Both the position numbers and the translations under genes were made by a program. From Nitrospirota bacterium (GTDB lineage: Bacteria > Nitrospirota > Nitrospiria > SBBL01 > JAADHI01), in assembly GCA_029261165.1 (NCBI GenBank), contig JAJDBV010000005.1, positions 17,707-81,706 on the forward strand: a DNA stretch of 64,000 nt, given 5' to 3'. How positions within the stretch are numbered: position 1 is the stretch's first letter; each line of letters begins with the position of its first letter. The notes under the pieces are model-generated. The model had not been told where the DNA came from and did not search any database. It saw nothing but the letters and a program-made list of their open reading frames with translations. Below are positions 8,533-18,604 of this stretch, piece after piece.

Positions 8533-9532
8533 CCTGATGACCTTAGGGCTGATTGCGCATTTTCCAGAAGCGGCAGCTGAGACGAGAGAAGGACACCTGG
8601 TGACTGAAGAGCGGGCTCTGATGGGGACCCGGGTGTTGATCAAGGTCTTTGGCGATGATCGAAGTCGGATCGATCAGGCGATCCGTGCCGGGTTTGCCGA
8701 GGTGGTCCGATTAGAAAAACTCATGAGCAACTTTATCCCTGAGAGTGAGCTCTCCCGGATTAATCAAAACGCGGGCAGGGTCCCGGTCCCGGTCAGTCGG
8801 GAGCTTTTCAACTTGATCCGGAAGGCCATAGACTACTCCAAGTTGACCGATGGTGCTTTTGACCTCAGCTTTGCCTCGGTCGGAAAACTCTGGAACTTTC
8901 GAGCGGGGGTCGTTCCTTCTACCGAGGCGGTTAGAGAACGGCTTCATCTCGTGGATCACAAGAAGATTCGTTTAGACGAGAGTACATCCAGCATCTTCTT
9001 GACGCACAGCGGAATGGAAATCGGTCCAGGCGGAATCGGCAAGGGTTATGTTATGGATCGGACCATGGCCGTTCTGAAGAAACATGGCATCCATAACGCC
9101 ATGGTGATGGCCGGGGGAGACACTTTGATACGGGGTAAAAAGGGCAATGAGGCCTGGAAAGTCGGACTCCGAGACCCGAATAAGAAGAATGGCATCCTGG
9201 CGGTCCTGCCCTTGAAAGACGAGGCCATCTCGACTTCCGGGGACTATGAACGTTTTTTCATGAAAGACGGGGTCCGCTACCACCATATTCTGGATACAAA
9301 GACGGGTTTTCCGGCAAGGCTCTGCCGGAGCGTTACGATCCTGGCCCCGGATGCGACCACGAGTGACGCACTCTCCACCTCTGTTTTTGTCCTCGGTCCG
9401 GAGAAGGGGCTTGCGCTTATTAATCGCATAGACAGTGTTGATGCGATTATCGTCGGTCCTCAGGGCAAGATTCACCTCTCTTCCGGATTAACGGCCCTGG
9501 ACCTTAAATCGATAAATAAAAATGAGGAATAG
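8498..9532 (+). CDS. apbE: FAD:protein FMN transferase (ApbE family)
   Basis: ALMGTRVLIKVFG, GGIGKGYVMDR, STSGDYERFF, HHILDTKTGFPA motifs. Confidence 0.9.
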   Translation: MYYKRVLVLIISLMTLGLIAHFPEAAAETREGHLVTEERALMGTRVLIKVFGDDRSRIDQAIRAGFAEVVRLEKLMSNFIPESELSRINQNAGRVPVPVSRELFNLIRKAIDYSKLTDGAFDLSFASVGKLWNFRAGVVPSTEAVRERLHLVDHKKIRLDESTSSIFLTHSGMEIGPGGIGKGYVMDRTMAVLKKHGIHNAMVMAGGDTLIRGKKGNEAWKVGLRDPNKKNGILAVLPLKDEAISTSGDYERFFMKDGVRYHHILDTKTGFPARLCRSVTILAPDATTSDALSTSVFVLGPEKGLALINRIDSVDAIIVGPQGKIHLSSGLTALDLKSINKNEE

Positions 9533-9534
9533 TC

Positions 9535-10110
9535 ATGATCAATAAACTGATTGTTTGTTTTTTCACGCTTCTCCTTGTCGTTCCCACATGGGCCCAGGAA
9601 ACCCCGAAAGGTCGTCCGATGACGGCTTCGGAAACGGCTTCCGAGACAGTTCCCACTGACAGTCTCGAGAGCCTCGATCCAAAAATTCAAAGCTTGAAGG
9701 AAGAGATTCTGGCGCTCAACAGTCTTCTTTTCCGGTTGCAAGAGGATCTCCTTTTTCCGGAGGACTCTTCGCTTGTCGTCTTTCTCAGTGTCGAAGGGGG
9801 AAATTATTTCAATCTTGATTCGGTCAAGCTTCACCTGAACGATACCATGGTCTCGAGTTACCTTTACACACAACGGGAGGTCAGCGCACTTCGCAAGGGG
9901 GGTGTTCAGCGCCTCTATACAGGAAACATCAAGTCGGGTGCCCACCAATTGGTCGCGGTTTTCACGGGGACGGGCCCTCAAGAGAAAGACTACAAGCGGG
10001 CGGAGACAATTTCCATCGAGAAGAAAAAGGGTGCGCGGTTTATTAAGATCATTATCCGGGATGACGCGGATAAGAAGCAGCCTGAGTTTAAATATGAGAC
10101 GTGGGAGTAA
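9535..10110 (+). CDS. Secreted periplasmic protein of the TPR/TolQR cluster
   Basis: Signal peptide; start of a tightly packed co-directional gene run. Confidence 0.55.
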   Translation: MINKLIVCFFTLLLVVPTWAQETPKGRPMTASETASETVPTDSLESLDPKIQSLKEEILALNSLLFRLQEDLLFPEDSSLVVFLSVEGGNYFNLDSVKLHLNDTMVSSYLYTQREVSALRKGGVQRLYTGNIKSGAHQLVAVFTGTGPQEKDYKRAETISIEKKKGARFIKIIIRDDADKKQPEFKYETWE

Positions 10111-12028
10111 ATTGAACCGAAAGCCTGATCAGAAGATCCTGTTTTCATGGATGAAGGGTGTCGCCTTTTCCTTCATGTTGGTTCTTGTTCCGATCTGCTT
10201 GCATGCAGAGGGCGTGCTTTCAGAAGGAGATGCAGACCAGCAGAAATCATGGGAGGTCTTGAAAAGAGAGGCTTATTACCATTTCTTCCTCAAGGATTAT
10301 CTGACCGCGGCAACCCGTTTGAAGTTGATCGAGGCCTCGGGTGAGGCGGTGAATGACTTCAGGATCGTTAATGAAGTGAAGGTTCTTTTGGGCAGTCTTT
10401 ATCTGGCCTGGGGAATGGACCGATCTGCAATCCGTGTGTTCGGGGAATTGGACAAGCCGGGAGAGGAACGGAGTCAACTTCTCCTCAAGGTGGTCAAGGT
10501 GCAATACGAGCGTTCTCGTTATAAGGATGCCCTCGAGACATATAGATTATTTTTTCCAGAAGGGGGCGCAGCCCTGATTGAACAGCCCCGATATTTGGAT
10601 CAGGCGGAATACCTGGCCGGCTTGAACCATTATGCTGCAGGTTCAATTCGGGAAGGGGTCCAGAGGCTGAATAAAATTTCCCCGACCAGTCCGTATTTCC
10701 CCTATGCCCAACTGACACTGGCGAAATCCTATGTTCAGTTAAACGACTCTGCTCAATCGCTTCGCCTGCTCCGGACCTTGAGCGAAGTTGACACAGGCAG
10801 GAGTTCAGCACTGGTGACATTGACTGAGAAGAGTCGGCTTACATGGGGACAGCTTCTCATCGAAGAGAGAAATTTTGGAGAGGCACGGCGTGTCCTGGCA
10901 TTTATCCCCCAAGAGAGTCCCTTTTTCCCGGATTCCCTTTTCGGCATGGGCTGGACTCAGTTCAAGGAGGAAAAGCACCTGGAAGCGATACTCACCTTCC
11001 AGGATCTCATTAAGATCGCCCCGGATCATGACTATGCCCTAGAGGCCCTCACTGTCCTGGGTCATGGCTATAAAAAGTTGGGTGCTTTTCAAACAGCCAT
11101 CGACCATTACACTGAGGCCATTGAAATTTACGGTGAAAAGGTGTCAGAGATTCGTACATTTCAAAGGACGTTTGAGGACCCTGAGGCCTTCTCCCGTTTG
11201 TTAAGAGAATACGAGGATCAGAAAGGACCTCTGGTCGAATTTCTGAAGGACGATCGGATTCGATTCTGGGTAGGGCAATATGGTGACCTTATAAAGATGG
11301 AGTCTTATCTTCAAAAGAAATTACGCGACATGGGGGTTTTTGAAGTGCTGGTGGACCACCGGGAAGAGGTTTTCCGGAAATATCTTCCGAAGGTCCGCCG
11401 ATTCTTCAAGGAGACCCCCCTGAAGGGCTTGCGGAAAAAAGGAGAGGGCCTACGGAGAGATGTGAACCAGGCGGTCCAAAAGGAGGGCATCCTCTCTCTC
11501 GCCTCCGCCAACGAGGTTGAGACCTATGCCCTGTTATCCGAGGCGGTGTCACAGAGCCTTAGCCTGGGAGCGCAGATCGAGACTTTTGAAGGGGGGTCGG
11601 CCCCTGTTCTCGCGCAAAGAAAAGAATGGCATCGCGTTGATCGCTGGCTGAAGATCGCCCTGGGGGAGATGGTCTGGAAGATTACGACTGAGGTCCCGGG
11701 CAGGGCGGATGATCTTCGAAGGGATGTTCGGGTCGTCATGGCAGATCTTGAATTCATGGGGGAAAAACATGCCGGCCTGATCTCCTCTGTCCCCGCCTTG
11801 TCAGGGGAGATCGACGATTTCCGGCGTCGCATCAAGGCGGTCCGGGCCGAGCTGTTGGCACTGCGCGGCAAGGCCATCGCCTTGAGAGAGGCACTTCTTC
11901 CTCCACTTCAAGAGATCTTTCTTGGGGCATCGGAAAAGTGGATCAATCGGATTATGCGCCTGGTTGCTGTCGCGGAGTTGAGTCAGATACAGATTCTCGA
12001 TGGTCAAGACAGGAAGAGCGAACGATGA
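10094..12028 (+). CDS. Periplasmic TPR-repeat protein
   Basis: TPR-like helices (ALEALTVLGHGYKKLGAFQTAIDHYTEAIEIY). In-frame ATG at 10094 is a better start than 9902. Confidence 0.7.
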   Translation: MRRGSKLNRKPDQKILFSWMKGVAFSFMLVLVPICLHAEGVLSEGDADQQKSWEVLKREAYYHFFLKDYLTAATRLKLIEASGEAVNDFRIVNEVKVLLGSLYLAWGMDRSAIRVFGELDKPGEERSQLLLKVVKVQYERSRYKDALETYRLFFPEGGAALIEQPRYLDQAEYLAGLNHYAAGSIREGVQRLNKISPTSPYFPYAQLTLAKSYVQLNDSAQSLRLLRTLSEVDTGRSSALVTLTEKSRLTWGQLLIEERNFGEARRVLAFIPQESPFFPDSLFGMGWTQFKEEKHLEAILTFQDLIKIAPDHDYALEALTVLGHGYKKLGAFQTAIDHYTEAIEIYGEKVSEIRTFQRTFEDPEAFSRLLREYEDQKGPLVEFLKDDRIRFWVGQYGDLIKMESYLQKKLRDMGVFEVLVDHREEVFRKYLPKVRRFFKETPLKGLRKKGEGLRRDVNQAVQKEGILSLASANEVETYALLSEAVSQSLSLGAQIETFEGGSAPVLAQRKEWHRVDRWLKIALGEMVWKITTEVPGRADDLRRDVRVVMADLEFMGEKHAGLISSVPALSGEIDDFRRRIKAVRAELLALRGKAIALREALLPPLQEIFLGASEKWINRIMRLVAVAELSQIQILDGQDRKSER

Positions 12029-14850
12029 AAAGATTAGGCCTTCAAGGTGTCCACAGTATCCTCTTGGTCCTTCTACTCCAGGTGGGGTGCGTCGGACCGA
12101 AACCCTATCAGGTGACCGATGCGCGCATCCAGGGATTGGCTCGGGAGGTGTCTTTGCTCCGGTCTGAGCCCGTGGTCTCAAAAAAAGGCGAAGTGCTCAA
12201 AAAATACAAGGCCTTCTTATCAGAATACGGCCAGATGCCGTCCAGGCTGCGTGCACCTGCCCTGAAACGGCTCGGAGACCTTTACATGGCATCGGCCAAT
12301 GAGAAGTTTATTCGGGAGATGGAGGCCTATGAGGCACAACCTGAAGGCCCTCTTCCCCTGGTGGACTACCAAAGGGCGATCGAGACCTATAGCGTATTGC
12401 TTCGTTCCCATGATGAATATCCCGATAACGACAAAGCCCTCTATGCGCTTGCCAGGGCTTATGCGGAGAGTGGAGAAAGGGATTTGGCCCTTCCCCTGCT
12501 TGAACGGCTTATCAACCAATATCCGGCGAGCCCTCACAGATTGGAAACCTACTTCCGCTTGGGAGAGTATTACTTTGACCGGCATCGATACGAAAAAGCC
12601 GCAGAGGCCTACGCACAGACACTCTCCTGGAAAGACCCTTTTTTCCATGATAAGGCCCGGTACAAGCTGGGTTGGACCTTCTTTAAGATGAAGACCTATC
12701 CTGAAGCGATTGAACAGTTTCTTGCCCTGATTGAGAAGATGACGGCAACGCAGACCACTTTTTCTCCCGAAAACGGCACCCTGGTCTGGGAGGCCTTGAC
12801 CTATGTGACCAGCTCATTTCGAATCCTTGGGGGACCTTCAAAAGTGGCGGCCCATTTTAAGAAAAACGGTTCGCGAAGGTATGAAAAAGATCTCTACCTG
12901 ATGATGGGAAACCAGTACATGGCCGAAAAGCAGATCCAATCGGGAATCGAAACCTATGAAACCTTCATTCGGCAACATCCTCATGACGCGATCGCACCAA
13001 TTTTTTCTTCCTATGTCATCGAAGCCCATTTAAAGAGGGGGGAGGAGGAAAAAGCCCATCTTGCCCGGGTCCAACTGGTCAGGGATTACGCCTCTGGAGG
13101 GAGCTGGCACCGTGCCAATGACGTTGCGGCACGCCAGAGGGCGCGCCCTCTGGTGAAGTCGGAACTGCATGGCCTGGCCCTCTCGGCGCATGCCAGAGCC
13201 GAGAAAAAGAAGCAGAAGAAGCATTACCAGGAGGCTTCCACATGGTATCGGCAGTTTTTGCAGGCATTCCCAAAAGAGAAGGAATCTCCAGAGGTCCAAT
13301 TTTTATTAGGGGAAAGCCTGATGGCCCTGAAGCTATATGCCGATGCCGGGGCCGCCTTCATGACCTCTGCCTATGGTTATGCGGACAGAGGTCCGGAAAG
13401 AAAGGCGGCCTATGCCGCAGTGGTGGCTTATCAGAAAGTGAAGACGCTGAAGGGTGAGGCGCAGTTTGTCATCTTGTCGAAGCGATTTGCTGATAATTTT
13501 CCGACCGATCTTCAGACACCTCGGGTCTTGTTCAAGGCCTCTGAACTTCTCTTTGATCGGGAAAGATATCCCGGCGCAGCCGCAATCTTGGAGGAACTCC
13601 TGAGAGATTACCCAAAAGACAAGACGGCTTCAGCTTCTCGTAAACTGGTGGCCCATAGTTATATGAAAGGCAAGATGTTTGCGAAGGCGAGAAAGGCTTA
13701 CGGCCTTGCCGTCTCCTTTCTCCCCGCGACCGCTAAGAAGGAACGAAAAGAACTCTCCGACCTCCTGGTTGCGGCCATCTACAAAGAAGGAGAACGCCAG
13801 CGTGAAAATGGCCGTCCTGATCTGGCCGTCGTCCTTTTTCAGGATGTGTCCCGGGAGGGCCCGAAGAACGAACTGGCACCCGTGGCCCTCTTTGAGGCCG
13901 GATTGCTCTTCGAACTCTTGAAGCAGCCGGAAAAGGCGATTGAGACCTATCGCAAGCTGGTCCGGACCTATAAGCGCTCCCCGCTGGTGGGCAAGGCGAA
14001 TCTACAGGCCGGTCTTGCGTACGAATCTTTGGGCAAGGAACTCAAGGCGGCCGCGGCCTTTTCCGTGGCCGCCAGGCTGATCAAAGATAAAGAAGAGGTC
14101 CAGAACCTCCTTTGGACCGCTGCGCAACATTATGAAAAAGGAAGGAAATGGAACAAGAGCTATGCCACTTTCTCGCGCTTTATCAAACGGTTTCCAAAAC
14201 ATCGCGATGCCCCGGAAGCCCTTTTTAGAATGGCGCAGGCCCGGCAGAATACGGGAAAGCTCAAAGAGGCGAGAAAGCTATATAAGAGAATAATAAAGCA
14301 GGCACCCGGGACCCTGTTTGCCGCGCGGGCCCTCTTCCAGGAGGGGGAAGCGTCCTACAGGCGCTTCAAGGCCATCAAATTGAAAATTCCTTTGTCGAAG
14401 AGCCTTAAGAAGAAGACCCGAGCTTTTAAGGTGGTGATCAACCTCTATACGAAGGCAGTCGAGACGGGTGAACTTGAAGTCGTCACCGTCTCTGCCTATC
14501 GCCTGGGAGAGGTCTTCGAGCATTTCGCCGCTTCGTTGTTGAATGCCGAGCGCCCAAAAAATCTCAACGAAGAGCAGTTGGAGGAGTACATGTTTCAGTT
14601 GGAAGAGAAGGCCTATCCGTTTGAGGAAAAAGCCATCTCTGCCTATAAAAGCAATGTCCAACGTACGCAGCAGACCGCAGGTTTCTACAACGAATGGGTC
14701 AAGAAGAGCTACGATCGTCTTGCCGAGCTTCGTCCGGCCTTTTATCGAAGGGAAGAGCGTGCTGAACAGATCGTTTCCAATATCGATCCCAGGGTCTTCT
14801 CCAACAGAGCGGGGAAAGAGACGCTTGCGCGGGTAATGAAGGGTGACTGA
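12025..14850 (+). CDS. Large TPR-repeat lipoprotein
   Basis: Lipobox LQVGC; many TPRs (KALYALARAYAESGERDLALPLLERLINQYPASPH). ATGA overlap with the upstream gene. Confidence 0.75.
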   Translation: MKRLGLQGVHSILLVLLLQVGCVGPKPYQVTDARIQGLAREVSLLRSEPVVSKKGEVLKKYKAFLSEYGQMPSRLRAPALKRLGDLYMASANEKFIREMEAYEAQPEGPLPLVDYQRAIETYSVLLRSHDEYPDNDKALYALARAYAESGERDLALPLLERLINQYPASPHRLETYFRLGEYYFDRHRYEKAAEAYAQTLSWKDPFFHDKARYKLGWTFFKMKTYPEAIEQFLALIEKMTATQTTFSPENGTLVWEALTYVTSSFRILGGPSKVAAHFKKNGSRRYEKDLYLMMGNQYMAEKQIQSGIETYETFIRQHPHDAIAPIFSSYVIEAHLKRGEEEKAHLARVQLVRDYASGGSWHRANDVAARQRARPLVKSELHGLALSAHARAEKKKQKKHYQEASTWYRQFLQAFPKEKESPEVQFLLGESLMALKLYADAGAAFMTSAYGYADRGPERKAAYAAVVAYQKVKTLKGEAQFVILSKRFADNFPTDLQTPRVLFKASELLFDRERYPGAAAILEELLRDYPKDKTASASRKLVAHSYMKGKMFAKARKAYGLAVSFLPATAKKERKELSDLLVAAIYKEGERQRENGRPDLAVVLFQDVSREGPKNELAPVALFEAGLLFELLKQPEKAIETYRKLVRTYKRSPLVGKANLQAGLAYESLGKELKAAAAFSVAARLIKDKEEVQNLLWTAAQHYEKGRKWNKSYATFSRFIKRFPKHRDAPEALFRMAQARQNTGKLKEARKLYKRIIKQAPGTLFAARALFQEGEASYRRFKAIKLKIPLSKSLKKKTRAFKVVINLYTKAVETGELEVVTVSAYRLGEVFEHFAASLLNAERPKNLNEEQLEEYMFQLEEKAYPFEEKAISAYKSNVQRTQQTAGFYNEWVKKSYDRLAELRPAFYRREERAEQIVSNIDPRVFSNRAGKETLARVMKGD

Positions 14851-15524
14851 TGCAAATTTTTAGGCTGAAAGTCTGGGTGCCGATAGTTTTTTTTTTACTC
14901 CTTGGCTCAGGTTGTATCAAGGCGATCTCTCCACCGGTGGACCCTGTGATGTCTGTTCTTAAGGACCACGGGGCGATCACACCGGAACAGGAAGTGTTGG
15001 AGGAGAGCGAGGAGTCCGCACCAGATGCTGAGTTGGACGCAGTGTTGCTTCAATTCCAAAAAGGGATTCAGCTTCTTGAGGGCGGCAAGGCAAAGGAAGC
15101 CCGTTTGTTATTTGAAGCGCTTCGGGATCGTTATCCCGAAGTCAGTGTGATTCATAACAATCTGGGCGTCACTTACAAACGCTTAAACCTTCTGGATGAG
15201 GCAGCCGAGTCCTACCAAAAGGCAATTGATCTTCAAGGGGGAGGCTATACAGAAGCCCATTACAATCTTGCCATCGTCTTTCGAGAGCAGGGTGCCTTTC
15301 GGAAGGCCGAATCGGTTTACAAGGTGGTGATCGCCCTAAATCCCGAATTCCAGGATGCCCACTACAATTTGGCAGTTCTCTATGACCTTTATCTGGATGA
15401 GGCGGAAGAGGCGCTTCAGCATTATAGAAAATATATGGAACTTATTGATGGAAATCATCAGGAAATTGAACTATGGGTCGCGGCGCTTCAGAAACGTATC
15501 AATGTATCGGGAGGTAAAAAATGA
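14850..15524 (+). CDS. TPR-repeat lipoprotein
   Basis: Lipobox LLGSGC; VIHNNLGVTYKRLNLLDEAAESYQKAIDL. Confidence 0.75.
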   Translation: MQIFRLKVWVPIVFFLLLGSGCIKAISPPVDPVMSVLKDHGAITPEQEVLEESEESAPDAELDAVLLQFQKGIQLLEGGKAKEARLLFEALRDRYPEVSVIHNNLGVTYKRLNLLDEAAESYQKAIDLQGGGYTEAHYNLAIVFREQGAFRKAESVYKVVIALNPEFQDAHYNLAVLYDLYLDEAEEALQHYRKYMELIDGNHQEIELWVAALQKRINVSGGKK

Positions 15525-15859
15525 AGATGCTTACCCTGGGGACAATCGCTTCTATCTTATTTATATTCCTAACCGGGATTCATGGGTTTGCTGAGGAGGG
15601 AGAAAGGTCTAAAGGAGAAAACTTGGGCCAGGAGCGTGGCTTGGAGCGTCTGATGATGGGGGGCACGGAGATCCAGGGGACGGTAGAAAAACCGCATGTT
15701 GTTTATGTGGTCCCATGGAAAGAAGACACATCCCTGTCTCAACAGGAAATTTCATATGAACGAAGCTTTAGAGAGGAGATCCTAGAGCCGGTCGATCGCG
15801 ACCGTTTCCAACGTCAATGGGGGAATGGTCCCCGAACTTTGAAAGGAGGCCGTCGATGA
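15521..15859 (+). CDS. Small secreted protein of the TPR/TolQR cluster, unknown function
   Basis: Signal peptide; GGTEIQGTVEKPHVVYVVPWKED; overlaps both neighbours by a few bases. Confidence 0.55.
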   Translation: MKMLTLGTIASILFIFLTGIHGFAEEGERSKGENLGQERGLERLMMGGTEIQGTVEKPHVVYVVPWKEDTSLSQQEISYERSFREEILEPVDRDRFQRQWGNGPRTLKGGRR

Positions 15860-16617
15860 ATACGGTGGTGATTTTAATACAGTTTTATCGGGATGGTGGT
15901 GTTTTTATGTATCCTCTCGTCGGAATTTTGGCCATTTCTACCGCAATTGTTCTGGAGCGTTTTATCATTCTTATGCGGTCCGGAGTCAATGAACAGAAGC
16001 TATGGAATAAGATTTCTCCAGATCTCCGCTCATCGCGCCTGGATGAGGCGGCCCGCTCATGTTCCGCTTCCAGCAAGCCGCTGAGTCATGTCATCGCCGC
16101 AGGTATCGGGGGAATGAAGCATTCACTTTCCCGGGAAGGCATTCAGGGAACGATGGATGAGGCTGCCATGGAGGTGATGCCGAGATTGGAGGCCCGTCTC
16201 CATTATCTTCCCAATCTGGCCAATGTCGCAACGCTTCTCGGCCTCTTGGGGACCATTATCGGACTCATTCAGGCCTTTACCGCGGTTGCCGTGGCCGACC
16301 CTTCCCAGAAGGCCACACTACTTGCAAAGGGGATTTCCATGGCCATGAACACCACCGCCTTTGGCCTGGTTGTCGCCATTCCGATCATGCTGATATACAG
16401 CTTTCTTCAGGTGAAGACCAACCGGATTCTAGAAAGTCTGGATATTTACGCCTTAAAGCTTTTGAACCTCTCTTCCCAGTTGGGCACCAAAAAGGGTGTC
16501 CTCTCTGCGAATGGGGGAAGGCAGCGCCCGACGGCCCAGGGGTCAACCGGAGGGAAAAAAGCCGCCTGGAGCGCCGGTGATGCGCAGTTGGCCAAGGGGG
16601 GGAGTCATGCGAAGTAG
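15856..16617 (+). CDS. MotA/TolQ/ExbB proton channel family protein
   Basis: LATLLGLLGTIIGLIQAFTAVA and ISMAMNTTAFGLVVAIP motifs. Confidence 0.9.
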   Translation: MNTVVILIQFYRDGGVFMYPLVGILAISTAIVLERFIILMRSGVNEQKLWNKISPDLRSSRLDEAARSCSASSKPLSHVIAAGIGGMKHSLSREGIQGTMDEAAMEVMPRLEARLHYLPNLANVATLLGLLGTIIGLIQAFTAVAVADPSQKATLLAKGISMAMNTTAFGLVVAIPIMLIYSFLQVKTNRILESLDIYALKLLNLSSQLGTKKGVLSANGGRQRPTAQGSTGGKKAAWSAGDAQLAKGGSHAK

Positions 16618-17092
16618 GGAAGACCGCCGCGTCACCCGACGAAAAAACTCGGGAGACCTAACATTGAACATCACTCCTTTTCTAAATCTCATGGTGGTGT
16701 TGGTCCCGGTTCTTCTAAGCGGGGTGGTCTTCTCACGGGTGGCCATCCTGGAGATGAGTCTCCCTTCTGCACCGGGGAAAGAGGTACACGCGGAGGCGCC
16801 AAAAGAGACCTTTAAGCTGATCGTGACAATTCGTCAGGACGAATTGGTTGTCCGGGGTAGTGGTGTCGGAACCTCTCGCCTCCCCGGTAAGCATGGAAAA
16901 TACAACCTCAAAAAGCTGAGCGCACTCTTACAGCAGGTCAAAGGCAAGTATCCAAAAGAGAAGTCAGTGATCCTGCTCAGTGAGCCTGAGATCCCCTATG
17001 AATCTCTGATCGCGGTCATGGACATCTGTCGAGAAAACCAGAGGGATCTGCTCTTTCCGGAGATCTCAATCGGGGAGGTGAAATCGACATGA
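16607..17092 (+). CDS. ExbD/TolR family protein
   Basis: LTLNITPFLNLMVVLVPVLL single TM; position after TolQ/ExbB. Confidence 0.8.
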   Translation: MRSREDRRVTRRKNSGDLTLNITPFLNLMVVLVPVLLSGVVFSRVAILEMSLPSAPGKEVHAEAPKETFKLIVTIRQDELVVRGSGVGTSRLPGKHGKYNLKKLSALLQQVKGKYPKEKSVILLSEPEIPYESLIAVMDICRENQRDLLFPEISIGEVKST

Positions 17093-17589
17093 ATCGAATG
17101 AGATGTTTACAGAAGAGGCAGAGGCGAAGCCCTGCTGTTCAGCTTTCACTCACCAGTCTGATGGATATCTTCACCATTCTCCTCCTCTTTTTATTGATGC
17201 AAATGGGAGACGAAGGGATGGCCCTTCCGACTTCAGAACAGATGAATCTTCCCGCCTCCACCTCGCGGGAGAATCCCGCTCCCACGGTCATCATCATGGT
17301 CACGGAGAAGGAGATCCTTCTTGAAGGAAAGCCGATCATGAGTATAAAAGAAGCGATCAATATGGAGGGTTCCATTCTCCATCCGGTAAAGGAGGCGCTG
17401 ACCCGGCTGGCCGAGCAAACCAAGTATCTTGCCAGTCAGAATGCTTCGGTAAAATTTACGGGAAAAATCACGGTGATGGGGGATCGAAAGATTCCCTTCC
17501 GGCTTCTGAAAAAAGTGATGAATACCTGCGCACAAGCGGAATTTCCGAACATCGCCCTGGCGGTGACGAAGAAAGAGGAAATGGGTTAA
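17089..17589 (+). CDS. ExbD/TolR family protein (second copy)
   Basis: VQLSLTSLMDIFTILLLFLLMQM single TM; TolR-like C-terminus. Confidence 0.8.
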   Translation: MNRMRCLQKRQRRSPAVQLSLTSLMDIFTILLLFLLMQMGDEGMALPTSEQMNLPASTSRENPAPTVIIMVTEKEILLEGKPIMSIKEAINMEGSILHPVKEALTRLAEQTKYLASQNASVKFTGKITVMGDRKIPFRLLKKVMNTCAQAEFPNIALAVTKKEEMG

Positions 17590-17599
17590 GGAGGCAAGT

Positions 17600-18604
17600 A
17601 TGTCTTATCTTGAGCGCCAAGAAGAAGTCCTCTTCCGGAAGATGCTCCGGTATTCCCTGGGATTCTATCTTGTGTTGAGTCTCGTCATTGCTGTGGTTAA
17701 ACTTCCGATGCCTAAACCGACGGATATTCGGGATCTTCCCAAGCGGGTGGCCAAGTTGATCATGGAGCCGCCGAAAGTGACGCCCGCGCCGCCGGTTCCA
17801 AAGAAGATCAAGCCGAAGCCGGTGGTCAAGCCCAAGGGTTTAGGGAAGAAAAAACCGAAGGGAAGCCCCAAGCTTAAGATTTCAAAGAGAAAAACCGTTA
17901 AGAAAAAAGTGCCCCCGCCGACCTCCGTACAGCGGAACCGGGAGATTGTCAAAAAGAGCGGACTCCTTGCCTCTCTGGTTGGCGCAGAGATCGCGGGAAA
18001 CCTGGACAGCATCATGGATGATAAGCGGCTGGACAAAGCCCTCTCCCAGCCCAATGTTATTTCAGCCCCTGTCCGAAAAGGAAGCCGTCGGCCGGCCATG
18101 AGCAAAAGCGGCTCCACAAACACAAAACTTGCGGATAAGAAGATCGCGAAATTCGGAACACTGAAGAAGAAGGATCGTGTCCAGCTTGCAAAACGGGAAA
18201 AAGTCACTGTCACCCATCTTGGTGGGACCGGGGGGGAAAGTGGTTCTGGAGGGCCGGGCCACGGACTTGGCGGCGGGGTGGGTGTTCGACTCAGTGGGGG
18301 TGGTTCGGGAACCGCTGTCATAGACTATGACGCCATTGCCCGTGTGGTTGAAAAATACAAGGGAGGCCTTGTCTACCTCTATAACAAGGAGCTTCGGTCG
18401 AACCCGATTCTGAAGGGGACAGTGACCGTAGAGTTTTCCATTGACGACAACGGAAAGGTCGTTGAGGCACGCGTGGTCAACAGCAGCATGGACCATGCAC
18501 GCTTGGAAAAGGCGCTTGCCAGGCGGATCAAGCGGTGGAAATTCCCCAAACTCTTTGACGGGATCATCGTTGTGACCTACCCGTTTGTATTCTTCCCGGT
18601 GTAG
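17600..18604 (+). CDS. TonB-like energy transducer with AgmX/PglI-type C-terminal domain
   Basis: N-terminal TM, Pro/Lys-rich linker, C-terminal AIARVVEKYKGGLVYLYNKELRSNPILKGTVTVEFSIDDNGKVVEARVVNSSM. Confidence 0.8.
   Translation: MSYLERQEEVLFRKMLRYSLGFYLVLSLVIAVVKLPMPKPTDIRDLPKRVAKLIMEPPKVTPAPPVPKKIKPKPVVKPKGLGKKKPKGSPKLKISKRKTVKKKVPPPTSVQRNREIVKKSGLLASLVGAEIAGNLDSIMDDKRLDKALSQPNVISAPVRKGSRRPAMSKSGSTNTKLADKKIAKFGTLKKKDRVQLAKREKVTVTHLGGTGGESGSGGPGHGLGGGVGVRLSGGGSGTAVIDYDAIARVVEKYKGGLVYLYNKELRSNPILKGTVTVEFSIDDNGKVVEARVVNSSMDHARLEKALARRIKRWKFPKLFDGIIVVTYPFVFFPV

Noticed and set aside
9902-10093. N-terminal extension of the 708-aa TPR ORF
   Set aside because: Arg/Ser-rich out-of-frame reading of the preceding gene; internal ATG 10094 fits better.
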